Both the position numbers and the translations under genes were made by a program. Of a DNA stretch of 64,000 bases, positions 56,136 to 63,643 are shown in pieces. The DNA comes from Nocardia sp. BMG51109 (GTDB lineage: Bacteria > Actinomycetota > Actinomycetes > Mycobacteriales > Mycobacteriaceae), in assembly GCF_000526215.1 (NCBI RefSeq), contig NZ_JAFQ01000004.1, forward strand, positions 4,588,001 to 4,652,000, in the 5' to 3' direction. The notes under the pieces are model-generated. The model did not search any database and was not told the origin of the DNA. It was given only the letters and a program-made list of their open reading frames with translations. Each line of letters begins with the position of its first letter. Positions within the stretch are counted from its first letter, which is position 1.

Positions 56136-56203
56136 CGACGCGGTCGGATCACAAGGAGACGCTCGAATCTGCCGCGGTCCCGGGCGGTCGAGCGCGCCCC
56201 GGC

Positions 56204-57124
56204 TCAGGCGGACAGATCCAGGGTAGGCGTTATGGCAGCCGCATATCTGTCCAGCGCCACCTCGGCGAGAAGCGGGTGTGCGCCGATGGTTTCCGCGTGC
56301 CGGAGATCGGCGGCCGCGGTGCGCAGGCGATCGGTGAGCAGGCCGGGGGCGAGGAACCACGGGGCCACCAGCACACGATCGCAGCCGCGGTCGCGCAGGC
56401 TCGAAACCGCCTCGGCCGGGCCGGGTTCCGTGGTGGCGAAGCAGACGGTGGTCCGCCAGGCGGTGCCGGCGGCGAGCAGGTCGCCGATCCGTGTCGTGCG
56501 GCGGTTGGCCGCGGCCGAGGACGATCCGACGGCGGCGACCGCGATTCCGGTGCGTTCGTCGCGCGGGTCGGCACCGGCGGCGACGATGCGGTCGCGCAGC
56601 GCGGTGACCAGGCGCGGATCGGTGCCGAGGACATCGGCCTGGGTCAGGCGCAGGCGCGGGTGCCGAACGCCGGCGGTGGCCAGCAGGCCCGGCAGATCGA
56701 CACGGGCGTGAAATGCGCTGCCCAACAGGAGCGGAACCACCACGGCGTCGGTATGTCCCTGGGCGGCAACGGCATCCACGACCTGCTCCACCGAGGGGGT
56801 GTTCAGATCGAGAAACGCCGGCCGGACGTCCAGGTCGGGACGCCGCACGGCGATATCGGCGACCACGGCGGATATCGTCGCGGCCGAACGGGGATCGCGG
56901 CTGCCGTGCGCCACGGCGATCAGCGCCGGCCTGCCCCGCCGGGCATTCTCGCCGCCGTTACTCCGGAAGCTTTCCCTCTCGTTCCGGACGCCCTCTCGAT
57001 CGTTCCGGAGGCTCTCCCCGTCATCCCGGTATGCTTGTGGCCGGAATCCCGCCGTACGCTGTGGATCCCGGCCACGGGCATGCCGGGATGACGGGCCGTG
57101 CCGGGACGCGGGCAGCGAACTCAT
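56204..57124 (-). CDS. Sirohydrochlorin chelatase-like protein (CbiX/Che1 type)
   Basis: 306 residues. From residue ~68 it is a two-lobed CbiX/SirB-type chelatase: ALIAVAHGSRDPRSAATISA with the metal-binding His, DAVVVPLLLGSAFHARVDLP in the first lobe, and VAAVGSSSAAANRR and VLVAPWFLAPGLLTDRL in the second. It matches Rv2393 (che1) beside sir-cysH in M. tuberculosis and would insert iron into sirohydrochlorin to make siroheme for Sir. The first ~60 residues are not family sequence: they read through a palindromic repeat (57020-57092) and a degenerate unit (LRNDREGVRNERESFRSN). The ATG at 57124 is one base past the cysN stop. Confidence 0.82.
   Translation of the reverse strand: MSSLPASRHGPSSRHARGRDPQRTAGFRPQAYRDDGESLRNDREGVRNERESFRSNGGENARRGRPALIAVAHGSRDPRSAATISAVVADIAVRRPDLDVRPAFLDLNTPSVEQVVDAVAAQGHTDAVVVPLLLGSAFHARVDLPGLLATAGVRHPRLRLTQADVLGTDPRLVTALRDRIVAAGADPRDERTGIAVAAVGSSSAAANRRTTRIGDLLAAGTAWRTTVCFATTEPGPAEAVSSLRDRGCDRVLVAPWFLAPGLLTDRLRTAAADLRHAETIGAHPLLAEVALDRYAAAITPTLDLSA
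57020..57092. mobile_element. Palindromic element with 30-bp arms (family 2)
   Basis: The arms 57020-57049 and 57063-57092 are inverted repeats matching at 26 of 30 positions around a 13-base centre. The arms begin GTCATCCCGG and end GCCGGGATGAC. The element lies inside the 5' coding region of the chelatase-like gene. Related, more degraded arms occur near 37737 and 55972. Confidence 0.7.
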
Positions 57125-57125
57125 C

Positions 57126-58427
57126 TCAGCTGCCGGCTTCCGTGCCCACCTCGACGGCGGTCAGGACGTCGCCCACCAGCCCGGCTGCGAGCGTGTTGCC
57201 GCCCGACGGGTCGATGAGCAGGAAGCTGCCGGTGTGCCGGTTGACGCGGTAGTCGTCGGCGACGACCGGATCGGCGACGCGCACCGAGACGCGGCCGATA
57301 TCGTTGAGCGCCAACGATTCCGGGTCGGGATCGGCGGCCAGGTTCTGTTCGTCGAAACGCTCCAGCAGCGCGCCGACGATGGCCTGGGTGGTGCGGGTGC
57401 CGTGCTTGAGCAGCAGCCGCGCACCCGGGCGCAGCGGTTTGTCGCCCAGCCAGCAGACCGTGGCGTCGAACGAGTCCAGCGGTTCCGGAGCATCGATGGC
57501 CGAGGCGATGATGTCGCCGCGGGAGATGTCGACGTCGTCGGTCAGGATCAGCGTGACGCTGCGGCCCGGCTGCGCGGTGGCCAGTTCGCCGTCCGGGGTG
57601 TCGATCCGTTCGATCGTGCTGCGGATGCCCGACGGCAGCACCACGACCTCGTCACCCTTCGACACCGCGCCCGCGGCAACCTGTCCCGCGTAGCCGCGGT
57701 AGTCCGGGTGCTCGGCGGTGCGCGGGCGGATCACATACTGCACCGGGAACCGCAGCCCGACCTGATGCGGGCCGGAGCTGTCGGCGTCGACCGGCACCGA
57801 CTCCAGGTACTCGATGAGCGACGGCCCGTCGTAGAACGGCGTGTTCTCGGAGCGCGACGCGACATTGTCGCCGTGCAGCGCGGACACCGGGATCTCCACC
57901 ACGTCCTCGGGCGCCCAGCCGAGTCGCGTGGTGAGTTCGGTGAATTCGGCCGCGATCTCGGCGAACACCCCGGCCGCGTCGTCGACCAGGTCGATCTTGT
58001 TCACGGCCAGGACGAGCCTCGGCACCCCCAGCAGCGCCATCACCGCGGCGTGCCGGCGGGTCTGCTCGATCACACCCTTGCGGGCGTCGACGAGCAGAAT
58101 GACCAGCTGGGCCGTCGATGCCCCCGACACCGTGTTGCGGGTGTACTGCACATGACCCGGGGTGTCGGCCAGCACGAAGGTCCGCCGGGGCGTGGCGAAG
58201 TAGCGGTACGCCACATCGATGGTGATGCCCTGCTCGCGCTCGGCGCGCAGGCCGTCGACGAGCAGCGACAGGTCGGGGGTGGACAGGCCCCGGTCGACCG
58301 ATGCGCGGGTGACGGCGTCGATCTGGTCGGCCAGAACGGATTTCGTATCGAAGAGAAGACGTCCGACCAGTGTGGACTTGCCGTCGTCGACGCTGCCGGC
58401 GGTGGCCAGTCGTAACAGGTCGGACAT
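57126..58427 (-). CDS. cysN: Sulfate adenylyltransferase large subunit (GTPase)
   Basis: 433 residues. An EF-Tu-like GTPase that drives sulfate activation to APS with CysD. G1 GSVDDGKSTLVGRL, G3 ADTPGHVQYTRN, G4 AVNKIDL and the beta-barrel domains are complete. Unlike mycobacterial CysNC it has no fused APS kinase, fitting the presence of an APS reductase (CysH) in the operon. The ATG at 58427 overlaps the stop of a mini-ORF by one base (TGATG). Confidence 0.95.
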   Translation of the reverse strand: MSDLLRLATAGSVDDGKSTLVGRLLFDTKSVLADQIDAVTRASVDRGLSTPDLSLLVDGLRAEREQGITIDVAYRYFATPRRTFVLADTPGHVQYTRNTVSGASTAQLVILLVDARKGVIEQTRRHAAVMALLGVPRLVLAVNKIDLVDDAAGVFAEIAAEFTELTTRLGWAPEDVVEIPVSALHGDNVASRSENTPFYDGPSLIEYLESVPVDADSSGPHQVGLRFPVQYVIRPRTAEHPDYRGYAGQVAAGAVSKGDEVVVLPSGIRSTIERIDTPDGELATAQPGRSVTLILTDDVDISRGDIIASAIDAPEPLDSFDATVCWLGDKPLRPGARLLLKHGTRTTQAIVGALLERFDEQNLAADPDPESLALNDIGRVSVRVADPVVADDYRVNRHTGSFLLIDPSGGNTLAAGLVGDVLTAVEVGTEAGS

Positions 58428-58543
58428 CAGAAATAACCCTCTCGCTTGCGGTCCTCCATCGCGGCCTCCGAGACGCGGTCGTCGTCTCTCGAGGAGTGGG
58501 CACTGCGCGCCGCGTTCGGTCTGGTGGCTGGTGCGGTGTGCAT
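58427..58543 (-). CDS. Mini-ORF 2 carrying a copy of the CysD C-terminus (38 aa)
   Basis: 38 residues: MHTAPATRPNAARSAHSSRD followed by DDRVSEAAMEDRKREGYF, the last 18 residues of CysD. Its ATG overlaps the previous mini-ORF stop and its stop overlaps the cysN ATG, both as TGATG. It arose by tandem duplication. Translation is likely through coupling; function of the peptide is doubtful. Confidence 0.5.
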   Translation of the reverse strand: MHTAPATRPNAARSAHSSRDDDRVSEAAMEDRKREGYF

Positions 58544-58720
58544 CAGAAGTAGCCCTCTCGCTTGCGGTCTTCCATTGCCGCTTCCGAGACGCGGTCGTCG
58601 TCTCTTGGGGAGTGGGCACTGCGCGCCGCGTTCGGTCTGGTGGCTGGTGCGGTGTGCATCAGAAGTAGCCCTCTCGCTTGCGGTCTTCCATTGCCGCTTC
58701 CGAGACGCGGTCGTCGCCTC
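58428..58720. repeat. 116-bp tandem duplication of the cysD 3' end
   Basis: The TGATG junction recurs at 58425-58429, 58541-58545 and 58657-58661, a period of 116 bp. Each unit has about 60 bp of cysD 3' coding sequence plus about 56 bp of other DNA; the third, cysD-proximal copy is the true gene end and lacks the 56-bp part. Confidence 0.92.
58543..58659 (-). CDS. Mini-ORF 1 carrying a copy of the CysD C-terminus (38 aa)
   Basis: 38 residues nearly identical to the following mini-ORF (SPRD instead of SSRD), also ending in the CysD tail. The ATG overlaps the cysD stop as TGATG (58657-58661). Together the two mini-ORFs relay translation from cysD to cysN. Confidence 0.5.
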   Translation of the reverse strand: MHTAPATRPNAARSAHSPRDDDRVSEAAMEDRKREGYF

Positions 58721-59600
58721 GGGTGGCCCCGCGTTCGGTCAGCCTCGACGCGGCGACCTCGGCGAGGATGTCCTCGTTGGTCGCGGCGGTCGACAGTATT
58801 GCGCCCGTGGTGGATCCGTCGCCGACGGTGCGGTAGCGCACCGATTTCACGACCAGTTCCTCGTCGTCGCGCGGGCCGCCCCACGAGCCGGGCGTCATCC
58901 ACATGCCGTCGCGCTGGTAGACGGGGCGCTCGTGGGCGTAGTAGATCGTCGCGAGGTCGATGTTCTCGCGGGCGATGTAGCGCCAGATGTCGAGTTCGGT
59001 CCAGTTGCTCAGCGGGAACACCCGCACGTGCTCGCCCGGCGCGTGCCGGCCGTTGTACAGGTTCCACAGTTCGGGGCGCTGCCGCTTGGGATCCCAGCGC
59101 CCGAACGCGTCGCGCAGCGAGAAGATGCGTTCCTTGGCGCGGGAGCGTTCCTCGTCGCGGCGGCCGCCGCCGAATACCGCGTCGAAGCGGTTGTCGGCGA
59201 TGGCGTCCAGAAGGGGCACCGTCTGCAGCGGGTTGCGGATGCCGTCGGCGCGCTCGGTCAGCCGGCCGTCGGCGAGATACTGCTCGACCGCGGCGACGTG
59301 CAGGCGCAGCCCGTACTTCTCGACGACGCGATCGCGGAACTCGAGCACCTCCGGCAGGTTGTGCCCGGTGTCCACGTGCAGCACCGCGAACGGCAGCGGC
59401 GCCGGCCAGAACGCCTTGAGCGCCAGGTGCAGCAGCACCGTGGAGTCCTTGCCGCCGGAGAACAGGATCACCGGCCGCTCGAACTCGCCCGCGACCTCGC
59501 GGAAGATATGGATCGCTTCGCTCTCGAGTGCGGCCAGGGTGTCGAAGTCCTCGAGCGAGGCGAGAATGGCGGACTCGGTTTCGGTAACTGGTGTACTCAT
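58659..59600 (-). CDS. cysD: Sulfate adenylyltransferase small subunit
   Basis: 313 residues. The PP-loop SGGKDSTVLLHLALKAF binds ATP; FGGGRRDEERSRAKERIFS and FPLSNWTELDIWRYI are typical. With CysN it makes adenosine 5'-phosphosulfate. The ATG at 59600 overlaps the cysH stop (ATGA). The C-terminal tail EDRKREGYF is the family norm and is the part duplicated downstream. Confidence 0.96.
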   Translation of the reverse strand: MSTPVTETESAILASLEDFDTLAALESEAIHIFREVAGEFERPVILFSGGKDSTVLLHLALKAFWPAPLPFAVLHVDTGHNLPEVLEFRDRVVEKYGLRLHVAAVEQYLADGRLTERADGIRNPLQTVPLLDAIADNRFDAVFGGGRRDEERSRAKERIFSLRDAFGRWDPKRQRPELWNLYNGRHAPGEHVRVFPLSNWTELDIWRYIARENIDLATIYYAHERPVYQRDGMWMTPGSWGGPRDDEELVVKSVRYRTVGDGSTTGAILSTAATNEDILAEVAASRLTERGATRGDDRVSEAAMEDRKREGYF

Positions 59601-60388
59601 GACGCGTGCAACCCGCATTCGGTCTTGGCGAGGCCGGCCCAGCGGCCGCTTCGCGGATCGGATCCCGGTTCCGGCTTCCGCGTGCACGGAGCGCAACCGA
59701 TGGACGGATACCCCTCGTCGACCAGGGGATTGACGAGAATGCCGTGCTCTTCGATGTACGCGGCCATCTCGTCGTCGGTCCAGGCGGCGATCGGGTTGAT
59801 CTTCACCAGGCCGAAACCCTCGTCGAAGGAGATCAGGGGCGCGTTGGCGCGGGTAGGGGACTCCACCCGGCGGATGCCGGTGACCCAGGCGTTGTAGCCG
59901 GACAGCGACCGCTTCAGCGGCACCACCTTGCGCAACCGGCAGCATTCGCCCGGATCGCGCGCGAACAAATCCTTGCCGAGCAGCCGATCCTGTTCGGCCA
60001 CGGTGTTTTCCGGCTCGACGTTGACGATATTCACGCCGTAGACGGTCTCGACGGCGTCGCGGGTGCCGATGGTCTCGGCGAAGTGGTAGCCGGTGTCCAG
60101 GAACAGGATGTCGACACCCGCGCGGACCTGCGCCGCCAGGTGTACGAGCACCGCGTCCTGCATATTCGACGCGACGATGTAGCCGCATCCATTGGGCCCG
60201 CTCGGGGGGCCTCCGTGGTTACGCTCGGCTTCCGCCTCCGGCCCCTGACCGAGCGGGCCGCGCCCGAACGTGTCCTCGGTCCACCGCAGCAGCTCGGCCG
60301 CCGAGGCTTCCGGACCCAGTTGCGCCGCACCGTCTTCCGCGATTCTGCGCAGTTCGTCCTCGGAGAGTTTGTCCGAAGTGGTTGCCAT
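59597..60388 (-). CDS. cysH: APS reductase with in-frame palindromic insertion
   Basis: 263 residues. Assimilatory adenylylsulfate reductase: the iron-sulfur cysteines are in ECCRLRK and IGCAPCTRKP, and the C-terminal catalytic Cys in KTECGLHAS, which marks the APS (4Fe-4S) rather than PAPS type. It makes sulfite from APS with thioredoxin. Between LLRWTEDTFG and YIVASNMQDAV lies GQGPEAEAERNHGGPPSG, which is the translated palindromic element 60195-60259; M. tuberculosis CysH has an unrelated sequence in this loop. The ATG at 60388 is 15 bases from the sir stop. Confidence 0.95.
   Translation of the reverse strand: MATTSDKLSEDELRRIAEDGAAQLGPEASAAELLRWTEDTFGRGPLGQGPEAEAERNHGGPPSGPNGCGYIVASNMQDAVLVHLAAQVRAGVDILFLDTGYHFAETIGTRDAVETVYGVNIVNVEPENTVAEQDRLLGKDLFARDPGECCRLRKVVPLKRSLSGYNAWVTGIRRVESPTRANAPLISFDEGFGLVKINPIAAWTDDEMAAYIEEHGILVNPLVDEGYPSIGCAPCTRKPEPGSDPRSGRWAGLAKTECGLHAS
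60195..60259 (-). mobile_element. Palindromic element inside cysH, in frame
   Basis: Perfect 11-bp terminal inverted repeats, GGCCCGCTCGG and CCGAGCGGGCC, bound a 65-bp segment whose interior matches the element at 15091-15151 (shared GTCAGG, GGAGGCGG, ACCACGGAGG in the same order). The 63-bp core is 21 codons, so the cysH frame is kept. It falls in a variable surface loop. Confidence 0.75.
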
Positions 60389-60403
60389 AGTTGAGATCTC
60401 CCG

Positions 60404-62209
60404 TTACCGAAGGTCGGCGTCGTCGGCGCGGACGGCCCACTGCGAGAACCGCTCGCCCTCGTTGCGGTTCTTGGCGAAATTGCGCACCACACGTTCGATG
60501 TAGTCGCCGATCTCGGCGCTGGTCACCTTGTGCTGACGCAGTTTTCGGCCGAAGGCGGCGTCGAAACCGAGACTGCCACCCAGATGAACCTGATAGCCCT
60601 CGACCTGATTCCCGTTGCCGTCGTCGACCAGCTGGCCCTTGAACCCGATGTCGGCGATCTGGGAGCGGCCGCACGAATTGGGGCAGCCGTTGATATTGAT
60701 CGTGATCGGCACATCGAGCTGGGCGTTGATATCGGCCAGCCGCTGATCGAGCTCCGGGGCCAGTGTCTGCGACCGCTTGCGGGTCTCCACGAACGACAGC
60801 TTGCAGAACTCGATACCGCTGCACGCCACCAGGTTTCGCCGCCACAGCGAGGGGCGGGCGTGCAGGCCCAGCGGTTCCAGTTCGCCGATCAGCTCGTCGA
60901 TCTTGTCGTCGGGCACGTCGAGCACGATCAGCTTCTGGTAGGGGGTGAAGCGGATGCGGTCGGCGCCGACGCGCTCCACCGCATCGGCGACCTGGGTGAG
61001 GATGCTGCCCTTGACACGACCGGCGATGGGGGAGAACCCGACCGCGTTGAGACCGTTGCGCAGCTTCTGCACACCGACGTGGTCGATCGGGCGGGTCGGC
61101 GCCTCCGGGGCGGGGCCGTCGATGAGCTTGCGCTTCAGGTACTCCGTTTCGAGAACTTCGCGGAATTTTTCGATGCCCCAGTCCTTGATCAGGAACTTCA
61201 GCCGGGCCTTGGTGCGCAGCCGGCGGTAGCCGTAGTCGCGGAACAGCGAGACGACCGCCTCCCAGACCTCCGGCACCTCGTCCAGCGGCACCCACGCGCC
61301 GACCCGCTGGGCCAGCATCGGGTTGGTGGACAGGCCGCCGCCGACCCACAGGTCCAGGCCGGGGCCGTGCTCGGGATGTTCCACTCCGACGAAGGCCACG
61401 TCGTTGATCTCGTGCACCACGTCCTGCTGGCCCGAGATCGCGGTCTTGAACTTGCGCGGGAGGTTCGAGTACTCCTTCTTGCCGATGTAGCGGCGCACGA
61501 TCTCCTCGACCGCCGGCGTGGCGTCGAGGACCTCGTCCAGCGATTCGCCGGCCAGCGGCGATCCCAGCACCACGCGGGGGCAGTCGCCGCAGGCCTCGGT
61601 GGTCTGCAGCCCGACCGACTCCAGCCGCCGCCAGATCTCGGGGACGTTCTCGATCTCGATCCAGTGGTACTGCAGGTTCTCGCGGTCGGACAGGTCGGCG
61701 GTGTCGCGGGCGAACTCCGTGGAGATCCCGCCGAGGGTGCGCAGCTGCTCGACATTCAGGGCGCCGCCGTCGCAGCGCACCCGCATCATGAAGTAGCGCG
61801 CCTCGAGCAGATCGATGTTCTCGTCGCCGGTCCAGGTGCCGTCGTAGCCCTGCTCGCGCTGGGTGTAGAGGCCCCACCAGCGGAACCGGCCGCGCAGATC
61901 GCCCTTGTCGATCGAGTCGAAACCGCCCTTGGCGTAGATGTTCTCGATGCGGGCGCGGACGTTGAGCGGGTTGTCGTCCTTCTTGCTCTGCTCGTTGGGG
62001 TTCAGCGGTTCCCGGTAGCCGAGCGCCCACTGTCCCTCGGACTTGCGGCGGACCGGCTTACCCGTGCGTTCGCGCGGGCCGCTGGGCGTTTGTGCGCGCG
62101 AACGCACCCGACGCTCGCGGGCGGCCTGTTCGCGCTCGCGCGCGACCTCCTGCTGACGCGCGCTGCGTTCGGATTCGGATGTGGGACCGGCGTCGGTGCT
62201 CGACGTCAT
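60404..62209 (-). CDS. sir: Ferredoxin-dependent sulfite reductase
   Basis: 601 residues. It reduces sulfite to sulfide using siroheme and a 4Fe-4S cluster. The four cluster cysteines are in CSGIEFCKL and NGCPNSCGRSQ; the YSNLPRKFKTAISG region and the two ferredoxin-like half domains are present. The first ~60 residues are an Arg/Glu-rich extension. AGGAG lies eight bases before the ATG at 62209. It is the first structural gene of the minus-strand sulfur operon, behind a Cys leader peptide at 62337-62429. Confidence 0.95.
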   Translation of the reverse strand: MTSSTDAGPTSESERSARQQEVAREREQAARERRVRSRAQTPSGPRERTGKPVRRKSEGQWALGYREPLNPNEQSKKDDNPLNVRARIENIYAKGGFDSIDKGDLRGRFRWWGLYTQREQGYDGTWTGDENIDLLEARYFMMRVRCDGGALNVEQLRTLGGISTEFARDTADLSDRENLQYHWIEIENVPEIWRRLESVGLQTTEACGDCPRVVLGSPLAGESLDEVLDATPAVEEIVRRYIGKKEYSNLPRKFKTAISGQQDVVHEINDVAFVGVEHPEHGPGLDLWVGGGLSTNPMLAQRVGAWVPLDEVPEVWEAVVSLFRDYGYRRLRTKARLKFLIKDWGIEKFREVLETEYLKRKLIDGPAPEAPTRPIDHVGVQKLRNGLNAVGFSPIAGRVKGSILTQVADAVERVGADRIRFTPYQKLIVLDVPDDKIDELIGELEPLGLHARPSLWRRNLVACSGIEFCKLSFVETRKRSQTLAPELDQRLADINAQLDVPITININGCPNSCGRSQIADIGFKGQLVDDGNGNQVEGYQVHLGGSLGFDAAFGRKLRQHKVTSAEIGDYIERVVRNFAKNRNEGERFSQWAVRADDADLR

Positions 62210-62336
62210 GAGGGTCGCTCCTGCGGGTCGATCAGGCCTTTACGGCAGGCGGGAGGGGCTGGCTCACGCCTTCGGTATTCGGGCGGCCGGGGAGAGGGGG
62301 CGTCGAATGGCGACGCCGGAGCCGGAAAGGGCCGAG

Positions 62337-62429
62337 CTACCGGAGGCACTCCGGCAGACAGCTGGCACTGCAGACACGCTTGAAGTCGACGTGACGACGC
62401 GCCACCAGTCGAACTCCGAGCCCAGTCAT
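62337..62429 (-). CDS. Cys-rich leader peptide of the sir operon
   Basis: A 30-codon frame too short for most gene finders: MTGLGVRLVARRHVDFKRV, then Cys20, Cys24 and Cys28, ending Leu-Arg. The RLVARRHVD-x-KRV core and the Cys cluster match the Cys-rich leader peptides known before sulfite-reductase genes in mycobacteria (MSMEG_4527 type). CACAAT seven bases before the ATG could be a -10, making the mRNA leaderless. It lies 127 bases before sir. Low cysteine should stall ribosomes at the Cys codons and raise operon expression. Confidence 0.8.
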   Translation of the reverse strand: MTGLGVRLVARRHVDFKRVCSASCLPECLR

Positions 62430-62634
62430 GGAACCTATTGTGCCATGTCAGCGGGGTCGTTCCGACCGCGTACCCATATTTTCCGCAAATTCGAGGGAAA
62501 TTCCCTGGACGCTCGATCAAATTTGTGAGATCGCTCATAGATCGACTTCCGGAAGCTGGTTGGTTGATCGTGGAACCCCTCTCGGAACCCGAGATTTCGC
62601 GCCGATGAGTGGGTGGAAGTCCGACCGGTTGTGC

Positions 62635-62670
62635 GATCGGGTGACGTCGAGTGATCAGGTGACGTCGAGT
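62635..62670. repeat. 18-bp tandem duplication at the quinone-reductase stop
   Basis: GATCGGGTGACGTCGAGT and GATCAGGTGACGTCGAGT are adjacent (62635-62652, 62653-62670). The stop codon (62655-62657) lies in the second unit. Confidence 0.9.
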
Positions 62671-62995
62671 ACCGCCTTGCCGTGCAGCCGCCTGCCGAGC
62701 CGCACCTCGGCCGCCTCGCCGAGTCCGGTCCACTCGCCTCGCCAGGCGACCTGGGGGTCCGGCCGGCCGGTCGCGATTTGCTCCGACAGCCAGGTCAGGT
62801 CCGGGGCGAGGTCGTGTGTGGCACCGTCGGCAAGGAGGAAGAAGCGGGTGATCGTCCTGTCGTAACCCGGGCCGAACCGGGCGATGCGGATGCCCTCCAC
62901 GCCGAAGTCGATCGCGGCATGCGCCGACTGGCCGACGCTGACGAGCGTTCCTCCCGGTCGCAGGGCGGCGTAGGCCGAGACTGCCTGACCCTCGC
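62655..62995 (-). pseudogene. 3' remnant of a quinone-oxidoreductase-like gene
   Basis: About 110 codons reading YAALRPGGTLVSVGQSAHAA ... LADGATHDLAPDLTWLSEQI ... LGRRLHGKAVLDVT, the C-terminal third of a zinc-type NADPH:quinone oxidoreductase. Upstream in the same frame the sequence loses all family character, and no nucleotide-binding or catalytic domain is present, so the gene is a truncated remnant. Confidence 0.75.
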
Positions 62996-63104
62996 TCCGG
63001 GCTGACCGGCAGAGCGACCCTCGGGCATCGAGCTGTTCGGCGAGATCGGCGCCCGCCCTGCCCGGTCCGGGCTCGACAGCACCGGCCCGGCCGGTCCGGC
63101 GAGA

Positions 63105-63506
63105 ATGGGTCCCATGATGTCGAGGCGTGCAGATCTCCCGTTCGTCCGCGGTACGTCCCCGACCTACTACGCCGCGATCCTGACCACGGCGCTCTCCCCG
63201 GATCCCGGGGACCTGACGGGTTATGCGGACGCGGCCGCGGAAATGGCCGAACTCGCCGAACGGATCGACGGGTACCTCGGGATGGAGTTCGCGCGCGATC
63301 CGGCGTGCGGCATCACGGTGTCCTACTGGCGTGATCTCGAGGCGCTGCGGCGCTGGCGCGACGACATCGATCACCTCGCGGCGCAACGCCTCGGGCGAGA
63401 ACGATTCTACCTGGGGTATCGGGCCCGGATCTGCCGCGTCGAGCGCGAATACGAATGGACCCGACCGCCGGGACGGACACGCGGACCCGCCGCCGACTCG
63501 CCGTAA
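63105..63506 (+). CDS. Antibiotic biosynthesis monooxygenase (ABM) domain protein
   Basis: About 133 residues with a single ABM-type ferredoxin-like domain: TYYAAILTTALSPDPGDLTG, YADAAAEMAELAERIDGYLG, FARDPACGITVSYWRDLEAL and YRARICRVEREYEW. Such small proteins are heme- or cofactor-independent oxygenases or detoxifying enzymes; the substrate is unknown. ATGs at 63105, 63114 and 63117 are all in frame and the true one cannot be chosen. It is divergent from the quinone-reductase remnant. Confidence 0.8.
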   Translation: MGPMMSRRADLPFVRGTSPTYYAAILTTALSPDPGDLTGYADAAAEMAELAERIDGYLGMEFARDPACGITVSYWRDLEALRRWRDDIDHLAAQRLGRERFYLGYRARICRVEREYEWTRPPGRTRGPAADSP

Positions 63507-63643
63507 TACTCGCCCGGAATCGTCTCCGCCGCCTTCCGCAACGAATACCGTTCGACCGCAGTTTCTTTCGCCACGCCGGGCGCACGCGTCCGGCGGCTCG
63601 GTCATGCACTTCTCGTTGGACCGCACTCGGAAGGGGGCCGGAC

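Noticed and set aside
58428..58720. CRISPR-like or insertion-sequence end
   Set aside because: The repeat is a duplication of the cysD 3' end with its TGATG junction; no transposase or terminal inverted repeats are seen.
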